From Nanobdellota archaeon (GTDB lineage Archaea > Nanobdellota > Nanobdellia > Woesearchaeales > JACPBV01): a DNA stretch of 33,981 nt. The stretch covers positions 1-33,981 of the forward strand of contig JAHJAV010000008.1 in the NCBI GenBank assembly GCA_018813685.1. Direction: 5' to 3'. A model generated the notes under the pieces. The model searched no databases. It was not told where the DNA came from and saw only the letters and a program-made list of their open reading frames with translations. This document shows positions 32,804 through 33,981 of this stretch, one piece after another. Each line of letters opens with the position of its first letter. Positions within the stretch are counted from its first letter, which is position 1. The position numbers were made by a program, and so were the translations under genes.

Positions 32804-33190
32804 ATGCCCTATTGCAGAATCTGCGGACATAAGTCTCAAGAAAAGGAATGTAAGAATTGTAAATATCTTCTGGATAATGGTGCAGACGAACAAACAATTA
32901 AAAGAATGCTAAGTAATGATGAAGTGAATAAAATATGGAAAGAAAATGGAAGATACTCTGAAAAACTAGCTCACGCATACTATGATTCTATTATTGAAAA
33001 CTATCCTGAAAATAAAGATTCAAAAGAGAACTTTGGTTTTAATACATTTGTTGATGGGATTAGGCTTGGATTAGATATTGTTGTGCCTTTGCTTGATGAA
33101 AAAGCAAGGGATATAGTTGTCGCTAAAATAGATAATATGATTAAGAGAAGAGAGGAAAGAAAACAATCGTCTCAAGAACAGAATAAATAA
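32804..33190 (+). CDS. N-terminal zinc-ribbon protein, 128 aa
   Basis: ATG 32804 is chosen (MPYCRICGHKSQEKECKNCKYLL) because it begins the zinc knuckle pair CRIC/CKNC and follows the previous stop directly (TAAAATG); the track start at 32786 adds six unlikely residues. After the ribbon the rest is helical (TIKRMLSNDEVNKIWKEN..., LGLDIVVPLLDEKARDIVV) with a polar tail. Family not recognised; possibly a small adaptor working with the 220-aa protein. Confidence 0.65.
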   Translation: MPYCRICGHKSQEKECKNCKYLLDNGADEQTIKRMLSNDEVNKIWKENGRYSEKLAHAYYDSIIENYPENKDSKENFGFNTFVDGIRLGLDIVVPLLDEKARDIVVAKIDNMIKRREERKQSSQEQNK

Positions 33191-33203
33191 TAAATTCACT
33201 CTT

Positions 33204-33590
33204 ATGATGAAAATTGAGATTGATAAAAGGGGAAGAAAATTATATAAATTCAACCATTCTGTGCACCAAGGTGGATTTTTCTATTCTCATAAAACATTAA
33301 ATTCAACCTTGATAAAAAATAAAGAAGGCTTAAGAAATGCTTTAGATGCAATTGCTAAAAAATTTGAATTGATTGATGTTGCAATAAAGATATATGATTC
33401 AATATTTTTCTTTTTCTTTATGACAAAACCCATGACCCAACCAAAAGAATTGATTGAATCAATACATAATAACCTGAGTAATTTTGGAGAATGGGATAAA
33501 GAATATTTGCACAACACTGTTTATGATCTACAAGAAAAATATTTAAGAAAAGATTTAGATAGATTTGGTTTTGATTATGATAAAGGATAG
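33204..33590 (+). CDS. Hypothetical protein, 128 aa, possibly transposase-derived
   Basis: MMKIEIDKRGRKLYKFNHSV... with a hydrophobic strand IYDSIFFFFFMTKP near residues 63-76 and a helical C-terminus. The order (strand, helix, FELIDVAIKIYDSIF, then KPKELIESIHNNL and EYLHNTVYDLQEKYLRK) loosely resembles IS200-type TnpA, but the histidine pair (HUH) is missing, MTKPMT taking its place, and no clear catalytic tyrosine can be assigned. I treat it as unknown. Lies 13 bases after the zinc-ribbon gene on the same strand. Confidence 0.55.
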   Translation: MMKIEIDKRGRKLYKFNHSVHQGGFFYSHKTLNSTLIKNKEGLRNALDAIAKKFELIDVAIKIYDSIFFFFFMTKPMTQPKELIESIHNNLSNFGEWDKEYLHNTVYDLQEKYLRKDLDRFGFDYDKG

Positions 33591-33605
33591 TTTAATATAA
33601 AAAAG

Positions 33606-33767
33606 ATGGAAGAACAAATAAACAGAATAATAATTGCAGAAGATAAGATTAAAGCTAATTTGAAAAGAAACATCTGCCCTAAATGTGGCAGATTGTATTT
33701 TATGGCAATTGCAAAAGATGGAAGTATAGCTGAGCCTTGTCCTGTTTGTTTAGGATTGTTTGATTAA
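33606..33767 (+). CDS. 53-aa zinc-ribbon mini-protein
   Basis: Not in the ORF track. MEEQINRIIIAEDKIKANLKR forms a helix, then ICPKCGRLYFMAIAKDGS and PCPVCLGLFD give two CPxC knuckles 22 residues apart, a typical zinc ribbon. Sixteen bases after the preceding gene and probably the last gene of the plus-strand group. Comparable in size to the ribbons at 1010-1472 but not an obvious copy. Confidence 0.65.
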   Translation: MEEQINRIIIAEDKIKANLKRNICPKCGRLYFMAIAKDGSIAEPCPVCLGLFD

Positions 33768-33801
33768 TATAATGACAAAGATGACAGAAATGACAAAACC
33801 A

Positions 33802-33934
33802 TTTTGCTGATGTCAGCAAAAAGGTCAAGATTAGTCTTGAGGCAAAAAACTGAAACTTTCAATATTAACTCCTAGTTAATATATACTAATTAGAAGTTAG
33901 TAAAAGACCATTTTGTCGGGGTCGCCAAAATGGT
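33802..33934. repeat. Hairpin array at the end of the window
   Basis: TTTTGCTGA-TG-TCAGCAAAA (33802-33821), TCAAGA-TTAG-TCTTGA (33825-33840), ATTAACT-CCT-AGTTAAT (33864-33880) and ACCATTTTG-N10-CAAAATGGT (33907-33934). Just before lie three tandem ATGACARA words (33771-33797). A TATA-like TTTATATA at 33962 probably serves the next gene beyond the window. Confidence 0.65.
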
Positions 33935-33981
33935 TAAACTACTCACAATCAAAACAAAAGCTTTATATACTAAATATATAA

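Overview
The window reads as a piece of an AT-rich archaeal chromosome, most likely a small-genome DPANN-type lineage (Woesearchaeota or Pacearchaeota-like; this placement is inference). Archaeal signs are a ribosomal protein S3Ae (eS1) gene, a tRNA-Gln with no encoded CCA, TATA-like boxes about 24-30 bases upstream of many first genes (leaderless starts), and a GGTG-type Shine-Dalgarno about 5-7 bases before the start of many other genes. Many metabolic genes look bacterial in type (PurH, PurN, FolD, FolC, GyrB), suggesting old transfer.

Layout. 1-3.1 kb: YkgJ-type cysteine-cluster gene and a run of five mini-proteins, four of them CxxC zinc proteins, missing from or shadowed in the ORF track, divergent from an AbrB-PhoU regulator. 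3.1-5.4 kb: small membrane and coiled-coil proteins and an HTH-MNT/HEPN pair behind a tandem palindromic operator. 5.5-17.6 kb, all but one gene on the minus strand: purine synthesis (purN, purH, purE, purC, purB, purM) with folC, pyruvate kinase and an IMPase-family phosphatase. A vapBC module lies directly upstream of purC and a second PIN gene directly downstream, with 1-4 base overlaps. 17.7-25.4 kb: DapA-family aldolase, folD, an MgtE-like soluble sensor overlapping an Nramp-family transporter, glyA, a Fic gene between 31-bp direct repeats, and 5-formyl-THF cyclo-ligase. 25.5-30.3 kb: Na/Pi cotransporter with PhoU-like tail, gyrB, rps3ae with a long acidic tail. 30.3-34.0 kb: tRNA-Gln, HTH plus tiny membrane protein, S23-type four-helix protein, a hairpin-dense non-coding stretch, and four small genes of unknown function, two with zinc ribbons.

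The genes work together chiefly as a one-carbon/purine block. GlyA and FolD produce and interconvert folate C1 units, the cyclo-ligase salvages 5-formyl-THF, FolC polyglutamylates folates, and PurN and PurH consume 10-formyl-THF to reach IMP; PurB then also serves AMP synthesis. No purF, purD, purL or purK is visible here.

Most unusual: (1) two near-identical ~187-bp elements whose end sequences differ but stay perfectly self-complementary (compensatory change); (2) a recurring short hairpin, AAATGC-N3-GCATTT, at five intergenic sites, among many other short-loop hairpins; (3) at least two genes (AbrB-PhoU and purN) whose homology and Shine-Dalgarno spacing point to AUC or AUU start codons; (4) an HTH domain fused to adenylosuccinate lyase; (5) toxin-antitoxin genes coupled to purC; (6) a Fic gene flanked by direct repeats copied from the 3' end of the adjacent cyclo-ligase gene.
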